DNA of 10,769 nt from Acidobacteriota bacterium (GCA_028875135.1 JAPPFQ010000497.1:2416-13184); one strand, 5' to 3'. Positions 1 through 8,209 are shown, numbered from the stretch's first letter. Numbers and translations: made by a program. Notes: generated by a model not told the origin, from the sequence alone.

Positions 1-65
1 CCCCGCCGGCCCCCGGTGGGTTGTTTTTGGTTTTTGGTTTGGGGGGGGGGGCCCGGCGCCGCCGG
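1..65. other. Low-complexity contig-end sequence, probable artefact
   Basis: The first 65 or so bases contain T/G-only runs (about 21-40) followed by eleven consecutive G (41-51), quite unlike the balanced high-GC coding sequence that follows. The protease reading frame stays open across it, but the predicted residues turn into a meaningless Arg/Pro/Gln/Lys-rich string exactly where a GLUG repeat should continue with Gly-Gly-Leu-Val-Gly. I infer a sequencing or assembly artefact at a contig end. A real low-complexity tail is possible but less likely. Confidence 0.6.
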
Positions 66-3000
66 CCGACCGCGTCTCCGGTTGCCGTGACGCGGACGGC
101 GGCGTAGCTGTTGGAGGCCGTCATCAGGCTGCCTGCCAGGCCGCCCACCACGTCCTCGCCCGACACGCTGCCGGTGACGTAGCTATCTACCACGGTCCGG
201 CCGGCGCCTTTTCCGAACAAGCCGCCGACATAGTCCCTTCCGGTCACATCGACCCCGACCAGGGCCATGTCGCGGATCAATCCACCAACGCCCACTTCAC
301 CGAACAGCCCCACCTCGTCCTCGGCGGAACGGTCGATGAACAGGTTGGCGATGGTACGGCCGTTGCCGATGAAGAGGGCCCGGAAGGGGCCGCCGCCGAT
401 GGGTTCCCAGCCGTCGCCGCCATTCCAGTAGGTGTCCCCGTCGTTGGCACCGCCGCTGCCGTCGGTGTCGAAGTCGAGGTCAGCCGCCAACTCGTAGCCG
501 ATGCACCCGGACCGGCACCCCATGTTCGGCGTGGCCTGGGTAAAGGCCGCAAAGTAGGAAGGCCAGTCGGAGGGGACATCAGCCGCTCCGTCTCCGTCCA
601 GGTCGTAGCGGATGGCGTCGAGCTGGGCCAGCGTAGACACCTCGATGAGGAAGTCGTTGTCGCGGTCGTAGTCCCGGGTTCCCGCCGTGACCGAGACCGA
701 GAAGGAGTCGACGGCGCTCAAGCCGCCGGGATCGGTGGCGCGCACCGTTACCGTGGCGGCGCCCGGCGCTCCCGGGGTCAGGGTCAGCATGGACCCGGCC
801 AGGGAAAGAAAGGCCCGGTCGCTGTCGCTCGAGAGCGCCGAGAGGGTCAGGGCGTCCGTGTCCGGATCTTCGAAGGTATCGGCCAGATCCAGCGTCACCG
901 CACTGGCGCCCAGGGCAAAGGTCCGGTCGTCCAGCTCGGTCTCCACCTTGGGCGCTTGGTTGCGATCGGCCGCCACCACGTCCACCGCATCCACTGACCC
1001 CGGAGCCATGACGATGCCGGCCCCGGAATCGCGGTCGACCCCGCTGGCCTCGATGTCGAGGGCCGATCCGGTCATGGCGGCCAGCAGTTGCGCCCGTGTC
1101 AGGTTGTTGGGTCCTCCCGCGCCCTCCAGCGCCAGGGCTCCGATGGCGGCCGCGTGGGGAGCCGCCGAGGAGGTGCCGCAGAAGATCCAAAAGCCGGGAG
1201 TCGAGGTCCGCACGCAGGTGGCGGCGGCCATCTCCGGCTTCTGGAGCAGCTTCCCTCCGCTGGAGGAAAAATTTCCCGCCGTGATGGCGGCGCCGTCCGG
1301 CTCGAAGAAGATCCGGCGGGGCCCGTCCGAGGAGGTGCCGCGGACCGGCTCGGTGCCGTCGAAGACGCCACCGGCCCCGCCGGCGTTCTGGACGGTGACG
1401 GCCGCCACCGCGATGGCGTTTTCGGCCGCCGCGTGTCCGTAGATCTTGCCGGCCGTCGAGACCGCCAGTCGCCCTTCCCAGGTGTCGAGGCGAAGGTAGC
1501 GGTCGGCCGCGCCCGAGGTCTTGACGACGACCAGGCGGTCGCCGGCGTGGTTGTCATCCTCGGAGTCGATCAACTCGTAGGGGTGCTGCGTCCCGTCCTG
1601 GACCCGGGTGGAGCTCGCCACCACGTCGCCGTTCTCGTCGACCAGAAACAGGTCGTAGTCGTTGGCGGAACCCTCCAGCGGGTCGGCCCACCAGAGGAGG
1701 TAACCGGCACGGCTGTCCCCGGTGATCCGGTTCTGAGTGACGCCGCCTCCGAAGTCGTGTTGGGTCCCGACCGTGACGCCGTTGAGGACCAGCGGGCTCC
1801 CCGCGGCGAAATCGCCCTCCCAGACTCCGGCGGTGCCGTTGTTCTTTTTGCCGCCGTTTCCCGCGGACGAAAAATAGAAACAGCCGTTGTCGACGGCCGC
1901 GTTGACTCCCCGAGCTATGATGTCGTCCTGGAAGGGGGCTTCCACCAAATACTTGATGTCGTCCACGATGACGTCGGCTCCGGCCCGGCAGAGCGCCTCG
2001 ATGCTTTCCGCGAAAGATGACATCCCGCGGAACCCGGTCGCGAAATAGAGGTCGGCGCCCGGGGCCAGGTCGTGGAGGATCTCCAGGATGGCCGTCCCCT
2101 CGTCGCCCGCTCCCTCCTGGCCCGCCAGCACCGTCACCTGGGCCGGCAGGTCGCCCGTGGCCTGGCGCGCGGCCAGCGAGTCGACTCCGTCCGAGAGCAC
2201 CCCGATCCCGATGCCGGTGCCGTCGACGCCGTGGGTGGTGCGCGCGGTATTGGCCTGGTGGGCCACGTCGCCCTGGGTGGTTCGGGACCCCACCTCCGGA
2301 ACGTCGACCAGCACCTCGGGGAAAGGCTTCCGCCGCCGGTCGTGGGTAATCGCCTTGTCGGCAGTGCGCATGGAACGGACCGCCTCGTGGGCGGCAAGCG
2401 CCTCCACCTCCGACAGCGGCAACTCCGCCCGGATGGCCCGGTAGCGCTCGACGCTGCTGAGCACCTTGCCGCCCAGCTCCCGGATGCGCTCCAGGACCTC
2501 CGGCGTCGCCTCCACCCGCAGGTCGACCGTCACCATCCGGTCCGCTCCCGGACGGCCCCGGGCCTTATGCCACTCCTGCAACAACTGGGAGTCCAGCTTG
2601 CGCTGGGCGGGCGTCCGCCGCTGCTTGGCTTGCAGAATCGCCTGGACCTGGCGCACGGTCCGTGCCGAGAGCCCCGCGCGGGTCCGATTGGTCACGGTCC
2701 GGTCGGTGAACTCTTCGGCCGGATTGCCCGCTCGATCTCGGATGTCCTCTCCAGGCGGCTCCGCTTCCACCTGGTAGCTGACCGCGGCGGCTTGGCCCTC
2801 CTCCGCGGGCGCGAGCAGCGTCAGCCTCACCGTGCTCCCCTCCACGGCGACCTTCGAAACTTCACGGCTCCTGCCCGCCACCGTGACCCTGAAATCGTCG
2901 GCTTCCGGCGTGGATCGCATGTCGAGCGCCTCCGCAAAGGGGAGAGTCAATTGGTTCCCGTCGAGCTCGGCCTCCTCTTCGAGCAGGACCGGCCCGACCC

Positions 3001-3715
3001 CGTCCACCCGGTGACCCGGGTCCGCCTCCAGCCCCTCATGGTCCGTCGAGGCGGCATTCCCCGATAGATCTCTGATCTCCCCCTCGTGGAGCCTCAGGTT
3101 ACCGGCCTCGATGCTCACTCCGTCGGCATCTTCGTCGCCGGCAGCCACCCGGTAGGCAAACACCAGTTCCGAGCTGCCCGAGCCGCTATGGTAGGAGGCT
3201 GGTTTTGCCTCTGTCCCGACACGCAGCTCGATCTCCGGGGATCCCGTTACCTGCACCGGCCGGCTGAAGGTCGCCGTCACCCGGATCCGGTCCGCCGCCG
3301 CGTAGGTCCCGTCCGCGCCGGGATCCGAGCTGATCTCGAACCCGCGCACCCTCGGCCTGCTGTCCTCCCCGTCCCTCGGCCTCTCCTCGAGCCCGAACTC
3401 CACTGGGCCGGGCCCGCCACTCACCTCCAACCCGCTGCGGATGGCACCGCCGCCGGCCCTGCCGCCTGCATCCCGGTTGGGCGCCGGGGGGCCGCCAACG
3501 TCGGCGCCGGCCGGTTTCGCCGCCGGGGCGCTATTGAGCAGGAATTGAGCGAAATGGGACCGTCCGAATCCGAAAGCAAGGAGGGATGCAAGGAAGGCGA
3601 CGGCAAGGGTGGAGTTGGAGACGACTCGGCGCAATGAACCGGAGCAAATTCGAATCCCGGCGCGGAATCCGAACACCGGGAATCGGGCCCCCCGGCGAGA
3701 TGCCCCGATACGCAT
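1..3715 (-). CDS. Secreted S8/S53-like serine peptidase with SwmB, Ig-like and GLUG domains (3' partial)
   Basis: This is one uninterrupted minus-strand frame that runs off the left edge, so the C-terminus is missing. Counting from ATG 3715, a hydrophobic signal peptide lies at residues about 28-56 (ending near SHFA). Two Ig-like domains follow: about 120-235, and a SwmB-type repeat about 239-352 ending in DRAGNPAEEFTDRTVTN. A helical segment and an I9-like propeptide (about 393-459) precede the catalytic domain, about 480-880. There GTSSAAPH gives nucleophile Ser849, SSAGN gives oxyanion Asn620, VLSDGVD gives Asp509 and GDEGTAILEI gives Glu539 where subtilisins have His. A cadherin-like domain (about 940-1010) and GLUG repeats (GGLFG, GGLAG) follow. 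The likely role is proteolysis outside the inner membrane, attached or released; the substrate is unknown. The start is uncertain: ATG 3895, ATG 3733 and TTG 3634 are alternatives, none has a clear ribosome site, and TTG 3634 would give the most normal signal peptide. GC looks higher than in the 5872-10769 cluster. Confidence 0.9.
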   Translation of the reverse strand, partial: MRIGASRRGARFPVFGFRAGIRICSGSLRRVVSNSTLAVAFLASLLAFGFGRSHFAQFLLNSAPAAKPAGADVGGPPAPNRDAGGRAGGGAIRSGLEVSGGPGPVEFGLEERPRDGEDSRPRVRGFEISSDPGADGTYAAADRIRVTATFSRPVQVTGSPEIELRVGTEAKPASYHSGSGSSELVFAYRVAAGDEDADGVSIEAGNLRLHEGEIRDLSGNAASTDHEGLEADPGHRVDGVGPVLLEEEAELDGNQLTLPFAEALDMRSTPEADDFRVTVAGRSREVSKVAVEGSTVRLTLLAPAEEGQAAAVSYQVEAEPPGEDIRDRAGNPAEEFTDRTVTNRTRAGLSARTVRQVQAILQAKQRRTPAQRKLDSQLLQEWHKARGRPGADRMVTVDLRVEATPEVLERIRELGGKVLSSVERYRAIRAELPLSEVEALAAHEAVRSMRTADKAITHDRRRKPFPEVLVDVPEVGSRTTQGDVAHQANTARTTHGVDGTGIGIGVLSDGVDSLAARQATGDLPAQVTVLAGQEGAGDEGTAILEILHDLAPGADLYFATGFRGMSSFAESIEALCRAGADVIVDDIKYLVEAPFQDDIIARGVNAAVDNGCFYFSSAGNGGKKNNGTAGVWEGDFAAGSPLVLNGVTVGTQHDFGGGVTQNRITGDSRAGYLLWWADPLEGSANDYDLFLVDENGDVVASSTRVQDGTQHPYELIDSEDDNHAGDRLVVVKTSGAADRYLRLDTWEGRLAVSTAGKIYGHAAAENAIAVAAVTVQNAGGAGGVFDGTEPVRGTSSDGPRRIFFEPDGAAITAGNFSSSGGKLLQKPEMAAATCVRTSTPGFWIFCGTSSAAPHAAAIGALALEGAGGPNNLTRAQLLAAMTGSALDIEASGVDRDSGAGIVMAPGSVDAVDVVAADRNQAPKVETELDDRTFALGASAVTLDLADTFEDPDTDALTLSALSSDSDRAFLSLAGSMLTLTPGAPGAATVTVRATDPGGLSAVDSFSVSVTAGTRDYDRDNDFLIEVSTLAQLDAIRYDLDGDGAADVPSDWPSYFAAFTQATPNMGCRSGCIGYELAADLDFDTDGSGGANDGDTYWNGGDGWEPIGGGPFRALFIGNGRTIANLFIDRSAEDEVGLFGEVGVGGLIRDMALVGVDVTGRDYVGGLFGKGAGRTVVDSYVTGSVSGEDVVGGLAGSLMTASNSYAAVRVTATGDAVGRRRRAPPPKPKTKNNPPGAGG

Positions 3716-4473
3716 CCTTTGCCGGACGGCCATGATTTCAGGAGGCAGTCGCCGGGCGGCACACAGGACGCCTGCCAGCAGGTTGGACAGCCAAGTCCAA
3801 TGGTTGCTGTTACTCAAGACCCTGAACGCTTCTGTCGAATCGAATGATTGGCCTGGAATTCGGAATAGCGTCTGAATTATGCAAGAAATCTGCATGTCAT
3901 TAGTGTGAATAGAAAGGTCACATTCGTGTTATTTTCATGACTTCACGGGTTAGCATGCCGACCGGGTTTTCCATGGCGCCCGACGCGCCTCGAGTTCAGC
4001 CCTTGCGGTGAGGCGGGCGTGTCAGGCTGGAACCGGGTCTGATTGCGGAGTCCGAGGAGGGATGGGGATCGAAGGGTCGCGACGAGGGGCTGGAAGAGAG
4101 GGTGGGGCTGCCGGACCGCATCCGGGCGGAAGGCGGCGGAGCGAGCCCGGCTGCGCGGTTCACCCCACCTGCATAACAGTCGTCCAGGTGGAGACGGAAG
4201 GCGGTGGCCGAGAGCCGTGATGCTGTTCAGGGTGCGTCAGTTTCGCCGGTGCGCCTCATCCGATTGGCCCTGGGGTCCGGCACGGATTGCTCGCGGGGGG
4301 CCGCGAAAATCCTGTCTCCGGTTTATCGCTCCACCTACCTTTGTTCATTGGAGCGGGCTATCGGCCTGGGCCCCGCCGGCGCCCTGTTGACGCCGCTTTC
4401 CCCAACAGACTATGGGGATGCGCCCGTTGCCGTTTGAATCCAGCGGCCTGGGCAGAGATGCGGGTTTAAGCGG
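3716..4473. other. Gene-free stretch between peptidase and GIY-YIG genes
   Basis: No frame here gives a recognisable protein. The short open frames around 4008-4437 are Gly/Arg-rich or otherwise composition-driven and have no family resemblance. The part nearest the peptidase (about 3870-3950) is AT-rich and probably holds its promoter. The peptidase frame itself remains open up to 3895, so the edge of the gene-free part depends on which start is right. I see no tRNA, no repeat array and no convincing hairpin-plus-T terminator downstream of the GIY-YIG stop. Confidence 0.5.
3876..3881 (-). promoter_or_regulatory. Possible -10 element for the peptidase gene
   Basis: Read on the minus strand this is CATAAT, five of six matches to TATAAT, in a locally AT-rich stretch about 160 bp upstream of the ATG 3715 start. 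No good -35 hexamer lies at the usual distance. A short TGTGA-N9-TCACA inverted repeat (3904-3922) falls where a -35 region or an activator would be. If this is a real promoter, the most upstream start (ATG 3895) is ruled out. The match is weak and may be chance. Confidence 0.2.
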
Positions 4474-4842
4474 TCAAAGAGGTTCATCGGGGTACAGTTG
4501 CGCCTGCCAGGGCGGCAAGTTGACGTCGATGGGATCATCGTCCGGGTAGTAGTGTTCCACCAGGGGTTCCAGGATTTCGGCCAAGAATCTCTCCACGCCG
4601 CTTCTGTAGCCTTTTTCTACGACCGCCCAAGTGACGAAGAGGCGTCTGTTGGCCACGTACCTCAGGATCTGAGGATCCCTCCTGTGCCTTGAGAACCTTT
4701 CCTCGAAGTCTCCCTGACCGACGTAGACCACACCCCTCCCGGACCAGATGACGTAGACGCCGCCCTTGCCGGAACTCCAGCCGAGCTTCACAATCCTCAA
4801 GTCGCACCAGCCGTTTTCGCAGATTCTCCATTCGAGTTCCAT
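4474..4842 (-). CDS. Stand-alone GIY-YIG domain protein
   Basis: This 122-residue protein is essentially one GIY-YIG fold. The two signature strands are GGVYVI (residues 27-32) and VVYVGQG (38-44). They are followed by the helix with the conserved arginine (Arg49, in EERFSRHRRD), a strand LFVTWAVV (68-75), the helix carrying the candidate metal-binding glutamate (Glu84 in GVERFLAE, or Glu89), and a C-terminal NLP motif with Asn108. Known family members are nucleases (homing enzymes, UvrC, SLX1) that cut DNA by this fold. Small single-domain bacterial members are mostly uncharacterised. The ATG is preceded by a GAGGGAG-like ribosome site about 6-7 bases upstream, which supports the start. No DNA-recognition domain, intron or transposon is attached, and the gene is flanked by non-coding DNA on both sides. 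A nuclease activity is inferred from family only. Confidence 0.82.
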   Translation of the reverse strand: MELEWRICENGWCDLRIVKLGWSSGKGGVYVIWSGRGVVYVGQGDFEERFSRHRRDPQILRYVANRRLFVTWAVVEKGYRSGVERFLAEILEPLVEHYYPDDDPIDVNLPPWQAQLYPDEPL

Positions 4843-5871
4843 CGCTGCTCCCTCGAGTAGACAAGGATCTCTTCAGTCGAAAATGGGCCGGCACTTACAG
4901 ATCCATTGCCGGTGTCTCTGGATTCGGGCCGGCTCCCACCAGACGATTTCGAAGGCATGGTGGATGGGCGGATGTTTCCAGATTCAAAGGGATGGGCCTG
5001 GTATTCTGAAGAGTGGAACCGTTCAGTTCTTCATTCATGGAGCCCCGGTTTGCGTTGCCCCCCCTGGCGCCGGTAACTTCTGTGGCGGGACGATTGGCCG
5101 ACTTCCACTGAACTGAGCGATTGCCGGAGAATCGGTCGGCCGAAGCGTCTTGCCCGAAACTTTCTGATCCCGTGCCGGTTCAGCGTCGATTCCGCTGCTT
5201 GTCAGGCCAAAAGGACAATCGTGGAACAAGAGAGGCACCGATATTAGGCGCTGATAGTGATATTTATGTGAATATATGACTTTTTTTCGTGATGTTATAG
5301 TGAATCACCAAATCCGGAAGACATCGGCACTCACACAGTTCGCCCAGTGCTCTCACCGGGGGGGGTGACGAAGGCCCGCTTCCCCGCAGACCACCAATGA
5401 GCGCAGCCGTCAAGCCACAAGACGGGCTAATCGTGTAAAACTCGTTCGACAGCAACCGGATATGCCCCTGCGCCCTCTCTCTGAGGCCGGGCAGTTGTCC
5501 GGAAGAGGCCTCCCGCTACAGTACTGGAGCATCTCTTTCGTGGCTTGCTGGGAACCGTGGGGTTGTCATCGGGGAGGGGAGCGGTGGGGGTCGCCCTGTC
5601 GATTCAAGCAACAGCCTTCCCGAGAAGTGAGATTCGCAAAAGTGGTGTGATCGGTATATGCTAGTTGAGAATGCGGTATTTCGTTCGCCGAGAGGATGTA
5701 CAGGTTCACTGAAAATACGCAGAGCAAAGGCATGACGCCGTTGTTCTCGTGACCTTGCGATACCGTCGGCGCCATGGCCTGGGGGACGACGAACCGGCTG
5801 ATGCCGGCACAGTCCGGTCGTGCTGGCCTGCTTCCTGACGCGGCCGTCAAATCACAGGATTTCGGTGCGCT
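4843..5871. other. About 1 kb gene-free region upstream of the oxygenase-efflux cluster
   Basis: I find no credible gene. The open frames here are short, overlap each other, and match nothing I know. A long minus-strand frame across 5566-7029 is a shadow of the Rieske gene. Visible details are an AT-rich patch at about 5240-5310 with a T7 run and short GTGAT/ATCAC arms (5289-5293 and 5304-5308), and an eight-G run at 5358-5365 between TCACC and GGTGA. The region may contain decayed sequence as well as the promoter of the cluster to its right. Confidence 0.5.
5633..5660 (+). promoter_or_regulatory. Weak candidate promoter upstream of the Rieske gene
   Basis: TTCGCA (5633-5638) and TATATG (5655-5660), 16 bases apart, each match the sigma-70 consensus at four of six positions. 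They lie about 210 bp before the Rieske start. The -10 part overlaps the octamer TATGCTAG (5657-5664), which recurs upstream of the P450 gene. The organism's sigma consensus is unknown, so this is only a pointer to where to look. Confidence 0.2.
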
Positions 5872-6948
5872 ATGCCATCCGGACCTTTCGAGCAGCATCC
5901 TGATCCCGACCTGCTTCACCCGTTTCCCGAGGGTTGGTATTTCGTTGCCAGCCGTCGTTCCATCCTCAAGGACAAGCTGATTCGCAAGACCTGGATGGGC
6001 GTTGAAATCATCGCCTGGTGTGACGGAAAGGGGAACATCTGCGTGACCGAGGCGGTCTGTCCGCACCTGGGGGCCGACCTGGGGCCCGCAGCCGGAGGCA
6101 TGGTGCGGGATTCCCGTCTCGTCTGCCCGTTTCACGGGTTCGAGTTCGATGTCAGCGGCCAATGCGTGGCCACTCCCTTTTCCCCGGCTCCCAAGGCTGC
6201 AAGGCTGAGTGTGTTCCAGACGCGGGAAATGCTCGACCTGGTCTTCGCCTGGTGGGGGAGCAACGGGCGCGCGCCGCAATGGAGCCTTCCTGAGGATCCA
6301 CCGGCCGGACCCGATTGGAGCGAAATGGGATACCGGCTCCTCCGATTCCCGGGTCACCCCCAGGAAACGACCGAGAATGCGGTGGACCTGGCGCACCTGC
6401 GCTATGTCCACGGCTACGACAACGTGAGCCGGGCGGGGCCGCTTTCGGTGGAGGGCGCCTGCCTGGAGAGCCCCTTCAACTTCAAGCGGACCAAGAAGAT
6501 CGCCGGGATCACCGACCTCGTATTCGATGTCACGGCCCTCACCCGGGTCTTTGGACTGGGTTATTCGCAGGTCGATATTCATGAACGCACCATTGGCATG
6601 GATTCCCGTCTTTGGGTGTTGGCGACGCCCGTGGACGGCAGATCCATCGACCTGGTTCTGGTCGGTCAGGTGCGGGAGATACGCCGGCCCAAGCGGCCGA
6701 TCGTCGGATTGAGGTTTGTTCCAACCAACCTGCGCGCCGGCATCATGAACAGGATCATGCTGGCCATCCAGAAACGGGACGTTCTGCAGGATGTGATCAT
6801 CTGGGGAAACAAGAGATACCGGTCCCGCCCGCGCCTGTGCGGTTCCGACGGCGAGATCGGGAGGTATCGACGCTACTGCCGACAGTTCTACCCGGATCAT
6901 CGGGATGGAGGTCAGGATCGGCGGGAACCTCCTTCCGTAGAGCCATAG
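5872..6948 (+). CDS. Rieske non-heme iron oxygenase, KshA/Neverland-like
   Basis: A 358-residue oxygenase component that would use electrons delivered to a [2Fe-2S] cluster to activate O2 at a mononuclear iron. The Rieske ligands are Cys63 and His65 (CPHLGADL) and Cys85 and His88 (CPFHGFEFD). The mononuclear iron motif is ENAVDLAHLRYVHG, with Asn169, Asp172, His175 and His180. Asp307 in DVIIWGNKRY is the likely third ligand. Spacing and the C-terminal signature (DGEIGRYRRYCRQFYP, ending near 341) match the single-subunit group that includes 3-ketosteroid 9-alpha-hydroxylase KshA and the cholesterol 7-desaturases Neverland/DAF-36. A steroid-like or other hydrophobic substrate is therefore plausible but unproven. 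The start is ATG 5872: an in-frame stop lies at 5836, and an AGGA is 12 bases upstream. It is the first gene of the plus-strand cluster, 43 bp before the adaptor gene. No reductase or ferredoxin is in the window. The last 17 residues after QFYP are polar and unlike a conserved tail. Confidence 0.92.
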   Translation: MPSGPFEQHPDPDLLHPFPEGWYFVASRRSILKDKLIRKTWMGVEIIAWCDGKGNICVTEAVCPHLGADLGPAAGGMVRDSRLVCPFHGFEFDVSGQCVATPFSPAPKAARLSVFQTREMLDLVFAWWGSNGRAPQWSLPEDPPAGPDWSEMGYRLLRFPGHPQETTENAVDLAHLRYVHGYDNVSRAGPLSVEGACLESPFNFKRTKKIAGITDLVFDVTALTRVFGLGYSQVDIHERTIGMDSRLWVLATPVDGRSIDLVLVGQVREIRRPKRPIVGLRFVPTNLRAGIMNRIMLAIQKRDVLQDVIIWGNKRYRSRPRLCGSDGEIGRYRRYCRQFYPDHRDGGQDRREPPSVEP

Positions 6949-6991
6949 CAACCTTGCCGGAATCGTATCCGTGTCCACCGAGTAGAACGGC

Positions 6992-8209
6992 ATGAAAAAA
7001 CTGACAAGCTTCCTGATCGCGACTGTCATCCTTGCGGGTGCCGGCGCCCTGGCCTATTACCTGGTGTCGATGGCCCCCGAACCGGAACGCCGCGAGCCAC
7101 CTCCCCAGATCCCCTTTGCACGGACCGCCAGGGTTGTGGCCGGCTCCGGGGCCATCCCCGTCTACGGCGCCGGAACGGTGCGGCCCAGCGCTGAAATCGA
7201 CATTGCTCCGCTGGTCAGCGGCAACGTGGTGTGGATGAATCCGTCCTTCCAGAGCGGCGGGCGCATCCGGGCGGGCCAAGCGATATTCCGAATCGAAAAG
7301 GATGACTACCTGCATCGCGTACGCGAGGTCGAGGCCGAACTCGAATCTCGCCGGGTCGCGCTTTTTGTGGCCCAGGAAGAAGCGGCATTCGCCCGCACCG
7401 AGTTCGAGCAGTACTCCCGCCGGCAGCTCGAGGCGGGAGCGTCAGCGGGAGAGCCCGGCCCCCTGGCTCTGAAGGAACCCCAGATCAAGGCGGCTCAAGC
7501 GGCCATAGACCGCGTGGAATCCCAATTGGCCGATGCCAGGCTGGCCCTGTCCCGCACCGAAGTACGAGCCCCCTTTAGCGGCTACGTTCGCCACGAGTCG
7601 TTGGATGTGGGGCAGTTTGTCACCGCCGGCCAACCTGTCGGGCGATTGTTGGCCTCCGACGCGGTTGAGGTCGTAGTGCCCTTGTCCGACGCCAACGCCG
7701 GCTTGATTCCAGGTCTCTGGAAACTGCGGGCGGGTGACTCCAGACGGCGGGTGGCTGCCCGCGTGCTCGCTGAATACGGTGACAAGTCCTACGCCTGGAG
7801 GGGTTACGTCGACCGGGCGGAGGTATCGATCGACGAGCAGTCGCGTACCATTGACGCGGTCGTGCGCGTGCCCAACCCCTTTTCCAAGGGAGCCCCGGCC
7901 GAGGGAACCGATGAACCCGGCGCCTCACCCCCGCTCCTGGTCGGCAAGTTTGTAGAGGTAGAGATCAACGGACTTGTTCCGGAGAGCTACTTCCGGGTGC
8001 CGCGGCCGGCACTGCAGGCCGGCAACGAGGTATGGACGGTCAGCGAAGACCGGAGGGTCGGTATCGTCCCGGTGCGGGTCCTGCAACGTGTCAACGATGA
8101 GGCGTTTGTCATCGGCGCACTCGAGGACGGGCAGTCGGTCATCACCGGCGGCATGCAGGTCGTCACCGAAGGCATGCTTGTACAGACCGAGGAGGGTTCG
8201 GCACGATGA
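6992..8209 (+). CDS. RND efflux periplasmic adaptor (membrane fusion protein, HlyD/AcrA family)
   Basis: This 405-residue protein links an inner-membrane RND pump to an outer-membrane channel. Residues 4-25 form an N-terminal membrane anchor or signal segment after MKK, with no lipobox cysteine visible. The first half of the lipoyl (barrel-sandwich) domain is about 68-106 (APLVSGNVVW through AGQAIFRIEKDDY). A charged alpha-hairpin of about 107-190 follows, with a proline-containing turn near GEPGPLALKEPQ. The second lipoyl half is RAPFSGYVRHESLDVGQFV and on to about 230. The beta-barrel and membrane-proximal domains make up the rest. A Pro/Gly/acidic loop (FSKGAPAEGTDEPGASPP, about 298-315) interrupts the beta-barrel region. 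Its expected partner, the permease, starts at 10454, separated from it by the P450 fusion gene. The stop codon overlaps the ATG of a 61-codon open frame (ATGA at 8206-8209). Confidence 0.93.
   Translation: MKKLTSFLIATVILAGAGALAYYLVSMAPEPERREPPPQIPFARTARVVAGSGAIPVYGAGTVRPSAEIDIAPLVSGNVVWMNPSFQSGGRIRAGQAIFRIEKDDYLHRVREVEAELESRRVALFVAQEEAAFARTEFEQYSRRQLEAGASAGEPGPLALKEPQIKAAQAAIDRVESQLADARLALSRTEVRAPFSGYVRHESLDVGQFVTAGQPVGRLLASDAVEVVVPLSDANAGLIPGLWKLRAGDSRRRVAARVLAEYGDKSYAWRGYVDRAEVSIDEQSRTIDAVVRVPNPFSKGAPAEGTDEPGASPPLLVGKFVEVEINGLVPESYFRVPRPALQAGNEVWTVSEDRRVGIVPVRVLQRVNDEAFVIGALEDGQSVITGGMQVVTEGMLVQTEEGSAR

Noticed and set aside
687..3637. Several long plus-strand frames, including 310- and 331-codon ones
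   Set aside because: They are high-GC antisense shadows of the peptidase gene, which shows coherent domains in its own frame throughout.
4008..4437. Overlapping plus-strand frames of 60-115 codons
   Set aside because: They overlap in different frames, are Gly/Arg/Pro-driven and resemble no family. None has a convincing ribosome site.
5296..5308. TATAGTGAATCAC as a possible IS630-type element end
   Set aside because: No matching inverted copy, no transposase fragment and no target duplication could be seen.
5353..5368. TCACC-G6-GGTGA hairpin as terminator
   Set aside because: The stem is only five pairs with an all-G loop, has no T tract, and is not just downstream of a gene.
5264..5455. 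Minus-strand 63-codon frame beginning MLSNEFYTIS
   Set aside because: Considered as a transposase or other gene remnant, but there is no recognisable motif, no terminal repeats and no partner fragment nearby.
5566..7029. A 487-codon minus-strand open frame
   Set aside because: It lies antisense to the Rieske gene, whose iron and cluster ligands are all present on the plus strand. The antisense product has no recognisable domain.
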